A stretch of DNA of 64,000 nt. Origin: Acidobacteriota bacterium. GTDB taxonomy: Bacteria > Acidobacteriota > Vicinamibacteria > Vicinamibacterales > UBA2999. Both the position numbers and the translations under genes were made by a program. Location of the stretch: positions 1 through 64,000 of the forward strand of contig CAUJDN010000066.1 in NCBI GenBank assembly GCA_963169195.1, read 5' to 3'. Each line of letters opens with the position of its first letter. Positions within the stretch are counted from its first letter, which is position 1. The notes beneath the pieces were generated by a model, which was given only the letters and a program-made list of their open reading frames with translations, ran no database searches and was not told the origin of the DNA. Positions 25,053 to 34,067 of the stretch are shown here, one piece after another.

Positions 25053-25618
25053 CGGCGGAGGGCCAGGTAGCCGGCCCCGGCCACCAGCCCGACGGCGGCC
25101 AGGGCCAGGGCCAGCGTCGCGCCATGCTGCCGCACCAGCTCGAGGCCCCGCTCGCCGTACCGCGCCGCCAGATACGCCTGCCCGAAGTAGCGCGTGCCGC
25201 GGCCGAGGACGACCGCCGCGGCGAACCGCCAGGGCGCCACGGCCGCCACGCCGGCCATCAGCACGAAGATCTTGAACGGCGTCGGCGGCGGCAGCAGCGA
25301 TGGCACGATGACGGCCAGCAGGCCCCACCGCTGGTAGAGGCGGATCCCGCGGTCCACGCGCTCCGAGCTGAACCGCCGGCGCAGGAAGACTTCGCCACCC
25401 TTGAGGCCCATCCCGTACAGGAGGAAACAGCCCGTCAGCGATCCGAGCGTCGTCATGCTCGCGTAGTACGGCATCCACTCGGGATGCCGCATGCTGAGGT
25501 AGATCACCAGGACGTCGTTCACCTCGGGCAGCGACAGGAACGACGAATCGAGGACCGCGATGACGTAGAGCCCCAGGCCTCCGAGCTGGTCGACCCAGCC
25601 CTGGAACGTCGTGAGCAT
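24998..25618 (-). CDS. DedA/VTT-domain membrane protein (YqaA-like)
   Basis: 206 residues with four to five hydrophobic segments. FQGWVDQLGGLGLYVIAVLDSSFLSLPEVND opens the VTT (SNARE-associated) region, quoted here as separate parts FQGWVDQLGG and VLDSSFLSLPEVND. GSLTGCFLLYGMGLKGG and the loop VPSLLPPPTPFKIFVLMAG follow. The Arg plus Pro-rich re-entrant loop is typical of DedA/YqaA scramblase-like proteins, which flip phospholipids or undecaprenyl phosphate. The start shares one base with the stop of the GNAT gene (TGATG), so the two are coupled. The 3' end overlaps the convergent secreted-protein gene by 55 bp. Confidence 0.85.
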   Translation of the reverse strand: MLTTFQGWVDQLGGLGLYVIAVLDSSFLSLPEVNDVLVIYLSMRHPEWMPYYASMTTLGSLTGCFLLYGMGLKGGEVFLRRRFSSERVDRGIRLYQRWGLLAVIVPSLLPPPTPFKIFVLMAGVAAVAPWRFAAAVVLGRGTRYFGQAYLAARYGERGLELVRQHGATLALALAAVGLVAGAGYLALRRQRPAPSLAGNSSGSNGR

Positions 25619-26118
25619 CAGGCGAGGTTCTCCGGGATCAGGCGCTCGACGATGACGACGTCGCGCCAGGCGCCGTCCAGCCTGCCATGACGCTCGTAGA
25701 CGCCGACCTCGCGGAAACCCATCGACGCCATCAGCCGGCGGCTGGGCACGTTTTCGACGAAGATGCGGGAGATGAGCTTCCAGTAGCCGGCCCGCGCGGC
25801 CGCGTCGATGAGCGCCTGCATGGCCACGCGACCCGCGCCGTGCCCGCGGCTCGCGCGCTCGACGTACACCGAGTACTCCGCGATCCCCGCGTAGCAGTCC
25901 CTCGCCCGGTAGGTGGACGTGGAGGCAAAGGCCACGATGTGTCCCGACTCGTCTTCGACGACGACGATGGGGTGACGGCCGTCGAACCAGGCGGCGACGT
26001 CCTCGCGGGCGCGCGGGCGGGTCTCGAAGGTACCGAGCCGATCCTCGATGCCCTCGTTGTAGATGCGCGTGATGTCGGGCGCGTCCGCAGGGGACGCCGC
26101 GCGGGCGGTGATCGTCAT
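25618..26118 (-). CDS. GNAT N-acetyltransferase, PAT/ArsN1-like
   Basis: 166 residues from ATG 26118; the open frame to 26310 would run into the divergent aquaporin gene and is rejected. The sequence reads like phosphinothricin-type acetyltransferases: DITRIYNEGIEDRLGTFET, then the acetyl-CoA loop SRGHGAGRVAMQALI (R/Q-x-x-G-x-G/A) and the end FREVGVYERHGRLDGAWRD with VIVERLIPENL. This group includes PAT/Bar and the arsinothricin-resistance enzyme ArsN1. It acetylates the amino group of glutamate analogues, so self-protection against an environmental toxin is plausible but unproven. Confidence 0.85.
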   Translation of the reverse strand: MTITARAASPADAPDITRIYNEGIEDRLGTFETRPRAREDVAAWFDGRHPIVVVEDESGHIVAFASTSTYRARDCYAGIAEYSVYVERASRGHGAGRVAMQALIDAAARAGYWKLISRIFVENVPSRRLMASMGFREVGVYERHGRLDGAWRDVVIVERLIPENLA

Positions 26119-26167
26119 GGCGTCGACGCCCCGATCATAGCAGGCGTGTCGTGATCCATAATCCGCC

Positions 26168-26938
26168 ATGCTCAGGGAAGCGGCAGCGGAGTTCCTCGGC
26201 ACGTTCATCCTCATCATGTTCGGCGTCGGCGTGGTCGCGCAGGCGGTGCTCAGCCAGAACGCCAACGGCTCGTATTTCGCCATCAACGTGGGATGGGGCC
26301 TCGGAGTCATGCTTGGGGTCTACACGGCAGCCGGCGTGTCGGGCGCGCACTTGAACCCGGCGGTCTCGGTGGCGCTGGCAGCTCGTCGGGGGTTTCCCTG
26401 GGCGAAGGTGCCGATCTTCGTCGTGGCGCAGACCGGCGGTGCGTTCGCCGCGGCGGCGGTGGTGTTCCTGACGTACCGCGAGGCGTTCGAGGCCTACGAT
26501 GGAGGCGTGCGGCAGGTGCAGGGGGCGCTTGGGACGGCAGGCATCTTCGCCACCTACCCGCAGCCGTTCCTCTCGCTGGCCGGGGGGCTCGTCGATCAAA
26601 TCGTCGGCACGGCGCTCCTGATGGTGGGCGTGCTGGCGATGACCGATCAGCGGAATTCCGCACCGCCCGGATGGCTGGCCGCGCCGCTCATCGGCGCGCT
26701 GGTCGTCGCCATTGGCGTGGCCTTCGGCTTCAACGCCGGCTATGCCATCAACCCGGCCCGCGACCTCGGGCCACGCCTGTTCACCGCGGTCGCCGGGTGG
26801 GGCGGCGGCGTGTTCACCGCCGGCAACGGCTGGTGGTGGGTGCCCATCGCGGGGCCGCTGGTGGGTGGGGTGCTGGGGACGCTCGCCTACGACGCGTGCA
26901 TCGGGCGCGCGCTGCCGCCGCCGGAGATCCGCTCGTGA
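26168..26938 (+). CDS. glpF: glycerol facilitator / aquaporin (MIP family)
   Basis: 256 residues, six predicted membrane helices, and the two pore half-helices with NPA boxes: [14 protein letters not shown] and [14 protein letters not shown]. The Asp directly after the second NPAR favours the glycerol-conducting branch over water-only aquaporins. It overlaps the glycerol kinase gene by 4 bp (GTGA), the classic glpF-glpK pairing for uptake and trapping of glycerol. CATAAT at 26157-26162 lies 5 nt before the ATG with no Shine-Dalgarno, so a leaderless mRNA is possible. Confidence 0.95.
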   Translation: MLREAAAEFLGTFILIMFGVGVVAQAVLSQNANGSYFAINVGWGLGVMLGVYTAAGVSGAHLNPAVSVALAARRGFPWAKVPIFVVAQTGGAFAAAAVVFLTYREAFEAYDGGVRQVQGALGTAGIFATYPQPFLSLAGGLVDQIVGTALLMVGVLAMTDQRNSAPPGWLAAPLIGALVVAIGVAFGFNAGYAINPARDLGPRLFTAVAGWGGGVFTAGNGWWWVPIAGPLVGGVLGTLAYDACIGRALPPPEIRS

Positions 26939-28425
26939 GCCGCTACATTCTCGCCCTCGACCAGGGCACCACCTCGAGCCGCAGCATCGTGTTCGACCGG
27001 GCGGGGCGCGTGGTGGCGCTCGCGCAGGCGGAGTTCCCCCAGCTCTTCCCCGGGCCCGGCCATGTCGAGCACGACCCGGAGGCCATCTGGTCGTCGCAGA
27101 TCCAGACCGCGCGCGACGTGCTGGCGAAGGCCGGCATCACCGCCGCGGACCTGGCCGCCATCGGCGTCACGAACCAGCGCGAGACGACCATCCTCTGGGA
27201 GAAGGCCACCGGCCGGCCCGTAGCCAATGCCATCGTCTGGCAGAGCCGCGTGACGGCGCCCATCTGCGATCGGCTGAAAGCCGAGGGGCACGAGCCCACG
27301 TTCCGCCGCAAGACGGGCCTCGTCGTGGACGCGTACTTCTCGGGGACGAAGATCAAGCACCTGCTCGACTCGTTCGACGGCCTGCGCGCGCGTGCCGCGC
27401 GCGGCGAGGTGCTCTTCGGCACGGTGGACAGCTTCCTCCTCTGGCGGCTGACCGGCGGGCGCCGGCACGTGACCGACGTGAGCAACGCCAGCCGCACGCT
27501 GCTGTTCAACATCCACACCCAGGACTGGGACGACGAGCTGCTGGGCCTGCTGGACGTGCCTCGGGCGATGCTGCCCGAGGTGTGCGCGTCGAGCGAGGTG
27601 TATGGTGACACCGTGCCCGAGCTGCTCGGCGCCAGCGTGCCGGTGGCCGGCATCGCGGGCGATCAGCAGGCCGCGCTCTTCGGCCAGGCGTGCTTCGAGC
27701 CCGGCGCCGCGAAGAACACGTACGGCACCGGCTGCTTCATGCTGCTCAACACGGGCGCCACGCCCGTGCCGTCGGAGAAGGGCCTGGTGACCACCATCGG
27801 CTGGCGCATCGGGCGCGAGACCGTCTATGCGCTCGAGGGCTCGGTGTTCATCGCCGGCGCCGCGGTGCAGTGGCTGCGTGACGGCCTGCGTGCCATCCGC
27901 TCGTCCGCGGACGTGGAGGCGCTGATGGCCGAGGTGCCCGACACCGGCGGCGTCTACCTCGTGCCCGCGTTCGTGGGACTGGGCGCACCCTACTGGGATC
28001 CGCGTGCCCGCGGCGTCATCGTGGGGCTCACGCGCAACACGAAGATGGCGCACATCGCGCGCGCGGCGGTGGACGCCATGGCCTACCAGACCCGCGACGT
28101 GCTCGAGGTGATGCAGGTGGAATCGGGCCTGCCGCTCACCACGCTCAAGGTGGACGGCGGCGCCGCCGCCAACGCGGCGCTCCTGCAGTTCCAGGCCGAC
28201 CTGCTGAACGTGCCCGTGCGGCGTCCCGTGGTGGGCGAGACCACGGCCCTGGGCGCGGCGTACCTCGCGGGGCTCGCCGTGGGCTACTGGAACGGCCTGG
28301 ACGACGTGCGCCGCAACTGGGCGCTCGATCGGGAGTTCCGACCGGCGATGGCCGCGGCCGAGCGGGAGCGGCTCTATGCTGGCTGGAAGAAGGCCGTCGG
28401 CCGTTCGCTCGGCTGGGAGGATTGA
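26935..28425 (+). CDS. glpK: glycerol kinase
   Basis: 496 residues from GTG 26935, overlapping the glpF stop. It starts [20 protein letters not shown], the FGGY-kinase phosphate loop. [66 protein letters not shown] and [17 protein letters not shown] follow in the order and spacing of GlpK. It phosphorylates glycerol with ATP to glycerol-3-phosphate in the cytoplasm. No glpD or glpR lies nearby. Confidence 0.97.
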   Translation: MSRYILALDQGTTSSRSIVFDRAGRVVALAQAEFPQLFPGPGHVEHDPEAIWSSQIQTARDVLAKAGITAADLAAIGVTNQRETTILWEKATGRPVANAIVWQSRVTAPICDRLKAEGHEPTFRRKTGLVVDAYFSGTKIKHLLDSFDGLRARAARGEVLFGTVDSFLLWRLTGGRRHVTDVSNASRTLLFNIHTQDWDDELLGLLDVPRAMLPEVCASSEVYGDTVPELLGASVPVAGIAGDQQAALFGQACFEPGAAKNTYGTGCFMLLNTGATPVPSEKGLVTTIGWRIGRETVYALEGSVFIAGAAVQWLRDGLRAIRSSADVEALMAEVPDTGGVYLVPAFVGLGAPYWDPRARGVIVGLTRNTKMAHIARAAVDAMAYQTRDVLEVMQVESGLPLTTLKVDGGAAANAALLQFQADLLNVPVRRPVVGETTALGAAYLAGLAVGYWNGLDDVRRNWALDREFRPAMAAAERERLYAGWKKAVGRSLGWED

Positions 28426-28437
28426 CGCGTTCGGCCC

Positions 28438-29379
28438 CTACTGGGGGAAGAGCAGGTCCCTCGCCCACTCGTTGCGCGCGGCCGCGTGATAGACGAGCGC
28501 GCGGAGGAGATCGGGCATGAAGGCGGCCGACGGGATGAACGCCACGAACCCGAGCCCGCGTTCCGGATCGATGCACCACGCGCCCAGCTGGTGGGCGTCC
28601 GGTTGCACGACCTCGTTGGCGTTCAGCCGCTGCGCGATGGCCGCGTCCGGCTCGACCGGGATGAGCAGGCGCAGCTGCACGCCCGATCCGAGCGCGGGGT
28701 GCGTCACGCCCGCGTCCAGTTCCAGGCGCGCCGGCTGGCCGGAGGCGAACTCCAGGTCGGCGACGAGCCGGTCGGGCTCGCTGGCGGCCATCATCCAGGG
28801 CCGGGGCTCGAGGTGCACGAGCTGCGCGAGCGCCTCGGTCGTGAACGGCGACGCGTCCTGTCCGCGCTGCTGGTAGATCTCCACGACGCCCAGCATTTCG
28901 TCCGGCAGGTCACGGCGGCCGCCGCCGGGATGGCCGCTTTCGTCCACGCGGGCCCCGAAGGCCTTCGCCAGCTCGGCGGCCTCGGCGTGGGCATCCGCCA
29001 CCTGCAGGGCCATCGCGTGGAGCGCCAGGGTCCGCGCCATCAACCAGTTGTCGTCGGTGAGCGCCACCGACGCGTGCAGCCGGATCGTCTGCGCCTCGAC
29101 GTCGGCGACGTACGCGCTGAGCGTGGCGAAGCGATTGAGGGACGCCAGGCGCTGCCACGTGACGCCGGCCATGGGCACATCGGCGAGCAGATCGGTCTCG
29201 ACGTGCAGGGTCGAAAGGGTGACCCCGTGGATCGTGCGCGGAGGCGCGAGCGTCACGCGCTGCGCCAGCGCGCCCGCCCACCACGCGAAGCCGCGGCCAC
29301 GGCCCTCGAACCATTTGTGATCGATCTGCAGGCGGTCGATCAGGAAGTTGATGAGTGCGGCTTCGGTCTCGGGCGTCAC
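28438..29379 (-). CDS. conserved protein of unknown function, YbjN-like feel
   Basis: 313 residues from GTG 29379, which overlaps the TrmH-family gene's stop (GTGA). No signal peptide or membrane segment. Segments such as LHVETDLLADVPMAGVTW, FATLSAYVADVEAQTIRL and WLMARTLALHAMALQVADAHAEAA recall the alpha/beta layout of YbjN-type or type-III-chaperone-like domains, repeated in the second half. No catalytic motif is visible. It is the third gene of a tightly coupled unit with nadE and trmH, and converges on glpK with 12 bp between stops. Function unknown. Confidence 0.75.
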   Translation of the reverse strand: MTPETEAALINFLIDRLQIDHKWFEGRGRGFAWWAGALAQRVTLAPPRTIHGVTLSTLHVETDLLADVPMAGVTWQRLASLNRFATLSAYVADVEAQTIRLHASVALTDDNWLMARTLALHAMALQVADAHAEAAELAKAFGARVDESGHPGGGRRDLPDEMLGVVEIYQQRGQDASPFTTEALAQLVHLEPRPWMMAASEPDRLVADLEFASGQPARLELDAGVTHPALGSGVQLRLLIPVEPDAAIAQRLNANEVVQPDAHQLGAWCIDPERGLGFVAFIPSAAFMPDLLRALVYHAAARNEWARDLLFPQ

Positions 29380-30191
29380 GAGGTCAGGCCCATGGACACA
29401 TGGTACAGGGCAATGGCGACCGCCGTGCTGACGTTGAGCGAGTCCACGCGCCCGCGCATCGGGATGGTCACGCGCACGTCGGCAGCGGCCAGGGCGGCCT
29501 CCGACAGCCCGCTGCCCTCGGCGCCGGCGAGGAGCGCGAAGCGCCGGGGACCGGGCTTCAGTGTCGGCAGCGGCAGCGCATCCGTGTCCGGTGTGAGGGC
29601 GGCCACCAGCAACCCGGCATCGCGGAGCCGTGCCAGCGCGCCAGGCCACGGCTCCGACCGTGCGTAGGGCACCGCGAACGCCGCCCCCATCGACGTGCGC
29701 ACGGCCTTGCGGTAGAGCGGGTCGCCGCACGATGGCCCCAGCACCACGAGATCCGCGCCCAGCGCCGCGGCACTCCGGAACACCCCGCCGATGTTGTCCG
29801 GATTGTTCACCCCTTCCAGCACGACCACGCGCGATGCGGATTCGACCATCTCGCGCGACAGCGCGGGCACCGGGGGCCGGCGGGCCAGGGCCAGGCAGCC
29901 GCGATGGATGTTGAATCCCACGACGGCGTCCATGACGGGCTGCGGTACGACGAAGACCGGCACGTCGGGGTGGGCTGCCACCAGCGGCGCCATCCGTGCG
30001 AAGGCGGCGGGGGAGAGCAGCACGGACACGGCGGCCCCGAACCAGCGGCCCGGCCTGGCCGAGGCCTCGAGAAGTCGCCCGACGACCAGCCGTCCCTCCG
30101 CGACGAACAGGCCCGCGGCCTCGATCGCGCGTGGGGCCGCCACCAGCCGGTAGTCCTGGACTCGCGGATCAGCGAGATCCGCGACGTGCAT
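29376..30191 (-). CDS. TrmH/SpoU family RNA 2'-O-methyltransferase
   Basis: 271 residues from ATG 30191, sharing one base with the nadE stop (TGATG); an upstream start at 30203 is possible. The C-terminal SPOUT domain shows all three motifs: NNPDNIGGVFRSAAALGAD, LLAGAEGSGLS and DSLNVSTAVAIALYH. The N-terminal 100 residues resemble the substrate-binding L30e-like domain (LFVAEGRLVVGRLLEA). It methylates a ribose in tRNA or rRNA using S-adenosylmethionine. Whether it is TrmH, RlmB or a TsnR relative cannot be told from sequence alone. Confidence 0.9.
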   Translation of the reverse strand: MHVADLADPRVQDYRLVAAPRAIEAAGLFVAEGRLVVGRLLEASARPGRWFGAAVSVLLSPAAFARMAPLVAAHPDVPVFVVPQPVMDAVVGFNIHRGCLALARRPPVPALSREMVESASRVVVLEGVNNPDNIGGVFRSAAALGADLVVLGPSCGDPLYRKAVRTSMGAAFAVPYARSEPWPGALARLRDAGLLVAALTPDTDALPLPTLKPGPRRFALLAGAEGSGLSEAALAAADVRVTIPMRGRVDSLNVSTAVAIALYHVSMGLTS

Positions 30192-32065
30192 CACCCCTGC
30201 CACTCATTCCTCTGCACCACCGGCATCTGCAGGGCGCGCTCGCGGTCCAGGTCGAGCGACCCGACGTGCAGCGAGAGCGGCGACTGCACCCACTTGTAGA
30301 TGGACTGCGAGAACAGCCGCGTGAAGCGGGAGGCCCACGCCTTCAGGCGTTCGCGGTCCTCCGATGGGAAGAGGCTGGCCAGGGCCGTCGCCATCTCGCC
30401 GGGCGACATCTTCTCGCCGGCGTAGAGGTGGAGACACGCGTCGAGCACGGGGAAGGGCATCAGCTCGCGCTCGGCCTCCTGCGCGTCGGCCAGCTCGGGC
30501 CCCGGCTCGGTGGCGAGGGTGGCGCTGATGCCGGTGAAGCCAAACCGCGCATGCAGCCGCTGCAGCAGCGCGATCACCACGGTCTTCGGCACGTTGGCGA
30601 TGACCGACAGGGCGCCTTCGAGATCGCCGCCCATCGTCGTGTAGCCGACCGCCTTCTCGCTCATGTCGCCGGTCTGCAGGAAGAGCGCGCCCGAGCTGTT
30701 GGCCCAGTTCCACATGCGCTGCCCGCGGAGGCGCGCCTGGACGTTCTGCCGGGTGATCTCGGTGGGCGCCTGCCCGCCCAGCATCGCCGCGGTGGCCTCC
30801 ATCTCGCGATCCGTGGCCTCGTCGATGGGCACGGTCTGGACGGTGACGCCCAGCTCGCGCGCCAGGCGCCCGGCCGCCTCGCGCGTGTCCGCCTGCGAGT
30901 GCCGGCTCGGCATGTAGAACGCGTGGATCGGGACCCCGTCGCCCAGCCGTTGCGCCGCCCGCCACGCGACCAGCAGCGTGAGCATCGAGTCGCGCCCGCC
31001 CGAGAGCGCGATGCCCAGCGATCGGAAGGCCCCGGTCTTCTCGTAGTAGCTCGTCACGCCGAGCGCGAGCGCCTCGAAGAGATCGTCGAGCGCCCGATCG
31101 CGGGGATCGGGCTCGGGTGCGCGGCTGGCGGGCAGGAAGAAGCTGCCACCCTCGGGCGCCGGGTAATCGAGGCGCGACCGATCCGCGGTTTCGCTCGTGC
31201 CCTCGAGCACCGGGACGAGCCGCCGGCCGAGGCTGTACTCGTGGCAGTCGGTCCGCCAGGTCGTGTTCTCGACCCGCAGGCGTCGGGTGCGGTCCAGATC
31301 CACGACCGCAGACCACCAGCCCTCCAGGAAGCGCGGTGCGTCGAGCACGCGGCGCCCGTTCTGGAAGATGAATCCACCACCATCGTAGACGAGCCCGTCC
31401 TGCCCGCCGACCGCATTGGCATACATCAGCGTGGCCTCCGCGTCGGCCGCGCGTGTCGCCAGCATCTCGCGACGCGTGGCGTCGATGCCCATGCGATACG
31501 GGGACGCCGACACGTTCACGACGATTTCGGCGCCGGAGTAGCAGCGCCGTCGCATCGGCCCGTCGGGCGACCAGGCGTCTTCGCAGACCTCGACGGCCAC
31601 GGTCCCGAAATCGAACGCGAAGACGTAGTCGCCCAGGGGCACGCCGTCCGCCTCGAGCGCCAGGCCGGGTCCCCCGCGCGAGAACGTCCGCGCTTCGTAG
31701 AAGACGTTGTAGGTGGGCAGCTTCTCCTTCGGCACCAGTCCCAGGATCCGCCCGCGATGGACGACGGCCGCGCAGTTGAAGATCTGGCCCCCGACAGCCA
31801 CGGCCAGACCCACGACGAACACTGTCGGAAGCGCCCCGGTGCCGGCGGCGAAGCCCTCCAGGGATCGACGCTGGCCGTCGAGAAAGGCCCGCCACTGGAC
31901 GAGATCCTCGGGCGGGTAGCCGCCGATGACCTGCTCGGGAAAGGCCGCCAGCGTCACGTCCTCGGCGGCCATGGCCTGGGCCAGCTGGACGAGCCGCGTC
32001 CGATTGGAGGTGACGGCACCCACGGTGGGGCTGACGCTCGCGACCGCGAGCCTGGCAAGCCGCAT
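30191..32065 (-). CDS. nadE: glutamine-dependent NAD+ synthase
   Basis: About 624 residues, the two-domain length. Residues about 1-290 are a nitrilase-type glutaminase with the catalytic triad Glu (AAFPEQVIGGYP), Lys (KEKLPTYNVFYE) and Cys (VEVCEDAW). Residues about 330-624 are the NAD synthetase with PP-loop SGGRDSMLTLL and QNVQARLRGQRMWNWANSSG and LFLQTGDMSEKAVGYTTMGGD, quoted in parts. It makes NAD from deamido-NAD, glutamine and ATP. ATG 32065 follows directly after a GTG at 32068; no Shine-Dalgarno is seen. It heads a three-gene unit with trmH and an unknown gene. Confidence 0.95.
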   Translation of the reverse strand: MRLARLAVASVSPTVGAVTSNRTRLVQLAQAMAAEDVTLAAFPEQVIGGYPPEDLVQWRAFLDGQRRSLEGFAAGTGALPTVFVVGLAVAVGGQIFNCAAVVHRGRILGLVPKEKLPTYNVFYEARTFSRGGPGLALEADGVPLGDYVFAFDFGTVAVEVCEDAWSPDGPMRRRCYSGAEIVVNVSASPYRMGIDATRREMLATRAADAEATLMYANAVGGQDGLVYDGGGFIFQNGRRVLDAPRFLEGWWSAVVDLDRTRRLRVENTTWRTDCHEYSLGRRLVPVLEGTSETADRSRLDYPAPEGGSFFLPASRAPEPDPRDRALDDLFEALALGVTSYYEKTGAFRSLGIALSGGRDSMLTLLVAWRAAQRLGDGVPIHAFYMPSRHSQADTREAAGRLARELGVTVQTVPIDEATDREMEATAAMLGGQAPTEITRQNVQARLRGQRMWNWANSSGALFLQTGDMSEKAVGYTTMGGDLEGALSVIANVPKTVVIALLQRLHARFGFTGISATLATEPGPELADAQEAERELMPFPVLDACLHLYAGEKMSPGEMATALASLFPSEDRERLKAWASRFTRLFSQSIYKWVQSPLSLHVGSLDLDRERALQMPVVQRNEWQG

Positions 32066-32143
32066 CACGCTAAGGCTACATCACGCGGCTTGCACAACCG
32101 TGCAGCCCGGACCGACGGGCGCGCGGCGGGCGTCCAACCCCCC

Positions 32144-32548
32144 ATGGACTTCCTCAGGCAGTGGGTCGCCGGCCTGGCGGCCTTCGTCGTGCTCGATTTC
32201 GTCTGGCTCGGCATCGTGGCCAACGGCTTCTACCGGCGGGAGCTGGCTCCCATCCTCAGGATGAGCGGCGACCGGATGGACCCGCGCCTGGCACCCGCGA
32301 TCCTCTTCTACGCACTCTTCGTCCTCGGGCTCGTGCTCTTCGCGCTGCCGCGTGCGCGGGCCGGCTCGCTGGCCGAGACGATGGCGTGGACGGGGCTGTT
32401 CGGCCTGATCGCCTACAGCGTCTACGATCTGACCAACTACGCCACGCTGCAGGCGTTTCCTCTGCGCGTCGTCGTGGTGGACATGGCCTGGGGCACCGTG
32501 CTCTCGGCGCTCACGGGCGCGGCGATGTGGCTCGTGCGCCCGGCGTGA
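32144..32548 (+). CDS. DUF2177 family membrane protein
   Basis: 134 residues from ATG 32144 with four hydrophobic helices: WVAGLAAFVVLDFVWLGIVA, ILFYALFVLGLVLFAL, TMAWTGLFGLIAYSVYDLTN and a final VVVVDMAWGTVLSALTGAAM. The pattern FVWLG...FYRRELAPIL and the YDLTNYATL segment are typical of the DUF2177 family, whose role is unknown. It lies divergent from nadE and its last 38 bp overlap the convergent LOG-family gene. Confidence 0.85.
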   Translation: MDFLRQWVAGLAAFVVLDFVWLGIVANGFYRRELAPILRMSGDRMDPRLAPAILFYALFVLGLVLFALPRARAGSLAETMAWTGLFGLIAYSVYDLTNYATLQAFPLRVVVVDMAWGTVLSALTGAAMWLVRPA

Positions 32549-33326
32549 CGCGGCGCCGGCGCTCGCCGAGCAGGACGGAGGGCCGACGCCGGCGGCGGGC
32601 CAGCCCGAAGCGGAGGACCGCCTTCTCCTCGATGTGAGCCATGGCCTCGTCCACCGAGTCGGTCACGCACATCAGGTCCAGGTCGTGCGGGGAGATGGTC
32701 CCAGCCTCGATCATCCGCTGGGACATCTCGAGAAACGGCGCCCAGTACTCCCGGCCCATCAGGACCACGGGGAACTGCTCGATCTTGCCCGTCTGGATGA
32801 GCGTCAGCGCCTCGGTGAGCTCGTCGAGGGTCCCGAACCCGCCCGGCAGCACGACGAACGCGTAGGAGTACTTCAGCAGGAGGACCTTGCGCACGAAGAA
32901 GTAGTGGCAGGTCACCATCTCGTCGAGGTACGGGTTCGGCGACTGCTCGAACGGCAGCGCGATGTTGCAGCCGACCGACCGGCCGCCGGCCTCCTTCGCA
33001 CCGCGGTTGGCGCCCTCCATGACGCCGGGGCCGCCGCCCGTCATGACCGTGAACCCCATCCGGACCAGTGCACGGCCCACCTGCCGGGCGTCCTCGTAGT
33101 AGGGATGGTCCTCCCTGAAGCGCGCCGAGCCGAACACCGTGACGCACGGTCCCACGAAGTGCAGCGCGCGGAAGCCGCGCAGGAAGTCGCGCCCCGTGCG
33201 CAGCAGCATGAGCAGCTCGCGCGTGCGCGACTGCGGCCCTTCGAGAAACACCTCTTCGTCGCGCCAGCGTCGTGATGAGGGGAGCGGGGGCAGTTCCGGC
33301 GCATCGCCGGGCGGTTCCTGTGTCAT
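32511..33326 (-). CDS. LOG family protein (nucleotide 5'-monophosphate nucleosidase)
   Basis: 271 residues from ATG 33326. The Rossmann-like core has CVTVFGSARF, MTGGGPGVMEGANRGA and the signature PGGFGTLDELTEALTLIQTG. These are the phosphate and ribose-binding motifs of the LOG/TIGR00730 family, long misnamed lysine decarboxylases. Members release free bases from nucleoside monophosphates (cytokinin activation in plants, PpnN-like nucleotide recycling in bacteria). Cytosolic; no signal. The open frame extends to 33911 but that part lies over other features. Confidence 0.9.
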   Translation of the reverse strand: MTQEPPGDAPELPPLPSSRRWRDEEVFLEGPQSRTRELLMLLRTGRDFLRGFRALHFVGPCVTVFGSARFREDHPYYEDARQVGRALVRMGFTVMTGGGPGVMEGANRGAKEAGGRSVGCNIALPFEQSPNPYLDEMVTCHYFFVRKVLLLKYSYAFVVLPGGFGTLDELTEALTLIQTGKIEQFPVVLMGREYWAPFLEMSQRMIEAGTISPHDLDLMCVTDSVDEAMAHIEEKAVLRFGLARRRRRPSVLLGERRRRVTPGARATSPRP

Positions 33327-33405
33327 GCGTGTGAAGGGCGCGACCGTCGGCGCCTCTGTCCCACGGTCGATGCCGTGCGTCGGCCCTGGTGTAGAGTCTA
33401 CTCTC

Positions 33406-33900
33406 ATGCACGTGCGCGCGGTTCTCGTCCGGGTGATGGCGGTGTGTCTGCTGGCGGCGATGGCCCCCCAGGCCAGCGCCCAGACCATGGCGTCGGGCAC
33501 GGTCATCGACGTCTCGGGACTGGCGGTGGCTGGCGCCGAGATCACCGCACGCACCTCCGGCGACCAGATTGCCACCGCCACGGCGGGACCTGACGGCCGC
33601 TTCACGGTGCGGGGCCCCGTGGTCAGCCTGCGCGCGACCGCGCCGGGCTTCGCCCCCACCGACGTGGACGAGGTGTCGAGCGACATGCAGGCCGTCCTCC
33701 GGCCCGCCACCTTCGCCGACTCGGTGGTCGTCACCGCCACCCGCCGCGTCGAGCGGCTGCCGAGCGCGACGCCCTCGACGGTGGTCACGTCCGCGGAACT
33801 CGGCAACTCGGCGGCCGGCGCCCTGGACGAGGTGCTGCGGTCGACGCCGGGGTCGTGCCACGATTGAGGGCGGGTGGGGCTGCGCGTGGCGTTCCGCTGA
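33406..33900 (+). pseudogene. TonB-dependent receptor with internal deletion (N- and C-terminal ends only)
   Basis: ATG 33406 opens a signal peptide (MAVCLLAAMAPQASAQ), a carboxypeptidase-regulatory domain (GTVIDVSGLAVAGAEITART; GPDGRFTVRGP) and the start of a TonB plug (DSVVVTATRRVERLPSATPS; LDEVLRSTPG). The frame stops at 33865-33867. In the same frame directly after that stop, codons 33874-33900 read VGLRVAFR-stop, the typical last strand of such receptors. One base off, CCACGATTGAGG gives PRLR just before it, so a frameshift lies at the G-run. The rest of the plug and the whole barrel (about 600 residues) are missing, so it cannot make a channel. TAGAGT at 33392-33397 lies 8 nt before the ATG. 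The N-terminal piece may still be exported. Confidence 0.8.
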
Positions 33901-33917
33901 ACCGAGGACACAGATAG

Positions 33918-34025
33918 CGCAGATGACGCAGATGGCGCAGATGTCTCACCGTGGCATCAAGGGTTCCGACCCGCAGCTGACCACGCAGTAGCTGGGCGCA
34001 GACATCGGAATCTGCGCCATCTGCG
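33918..34025. repeat. CAGATG tandem/inverted repeat element
   Basis: Three tandem copies of the 9-mer CGCAGATGN lie at 33918-33944. An inverted 15-bp copy lies at 34011-34025 (TCTGCGCCATCTGCG), which pairs exactly with 33927-33941. The arms are 69 bp apart and enclose no ORF of note. The same unit occurs inside the diaphorase gene at 12538-12554. It looks like a small dispersed repeat family sitting where the receptor gene was lost. Confidence 0.8.
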
Positions 34026-34067
34026 GCTCGATCATCGACGTTCCGCTTCCCCGCTCCATCGGTGTCC

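Noticed and set aside
29996-32143. Long upstream extension of the DUF2177 gene
   Set aside because: It is antisense to nadE; the ATG at 32144 begins the first membrane helix as in the family.
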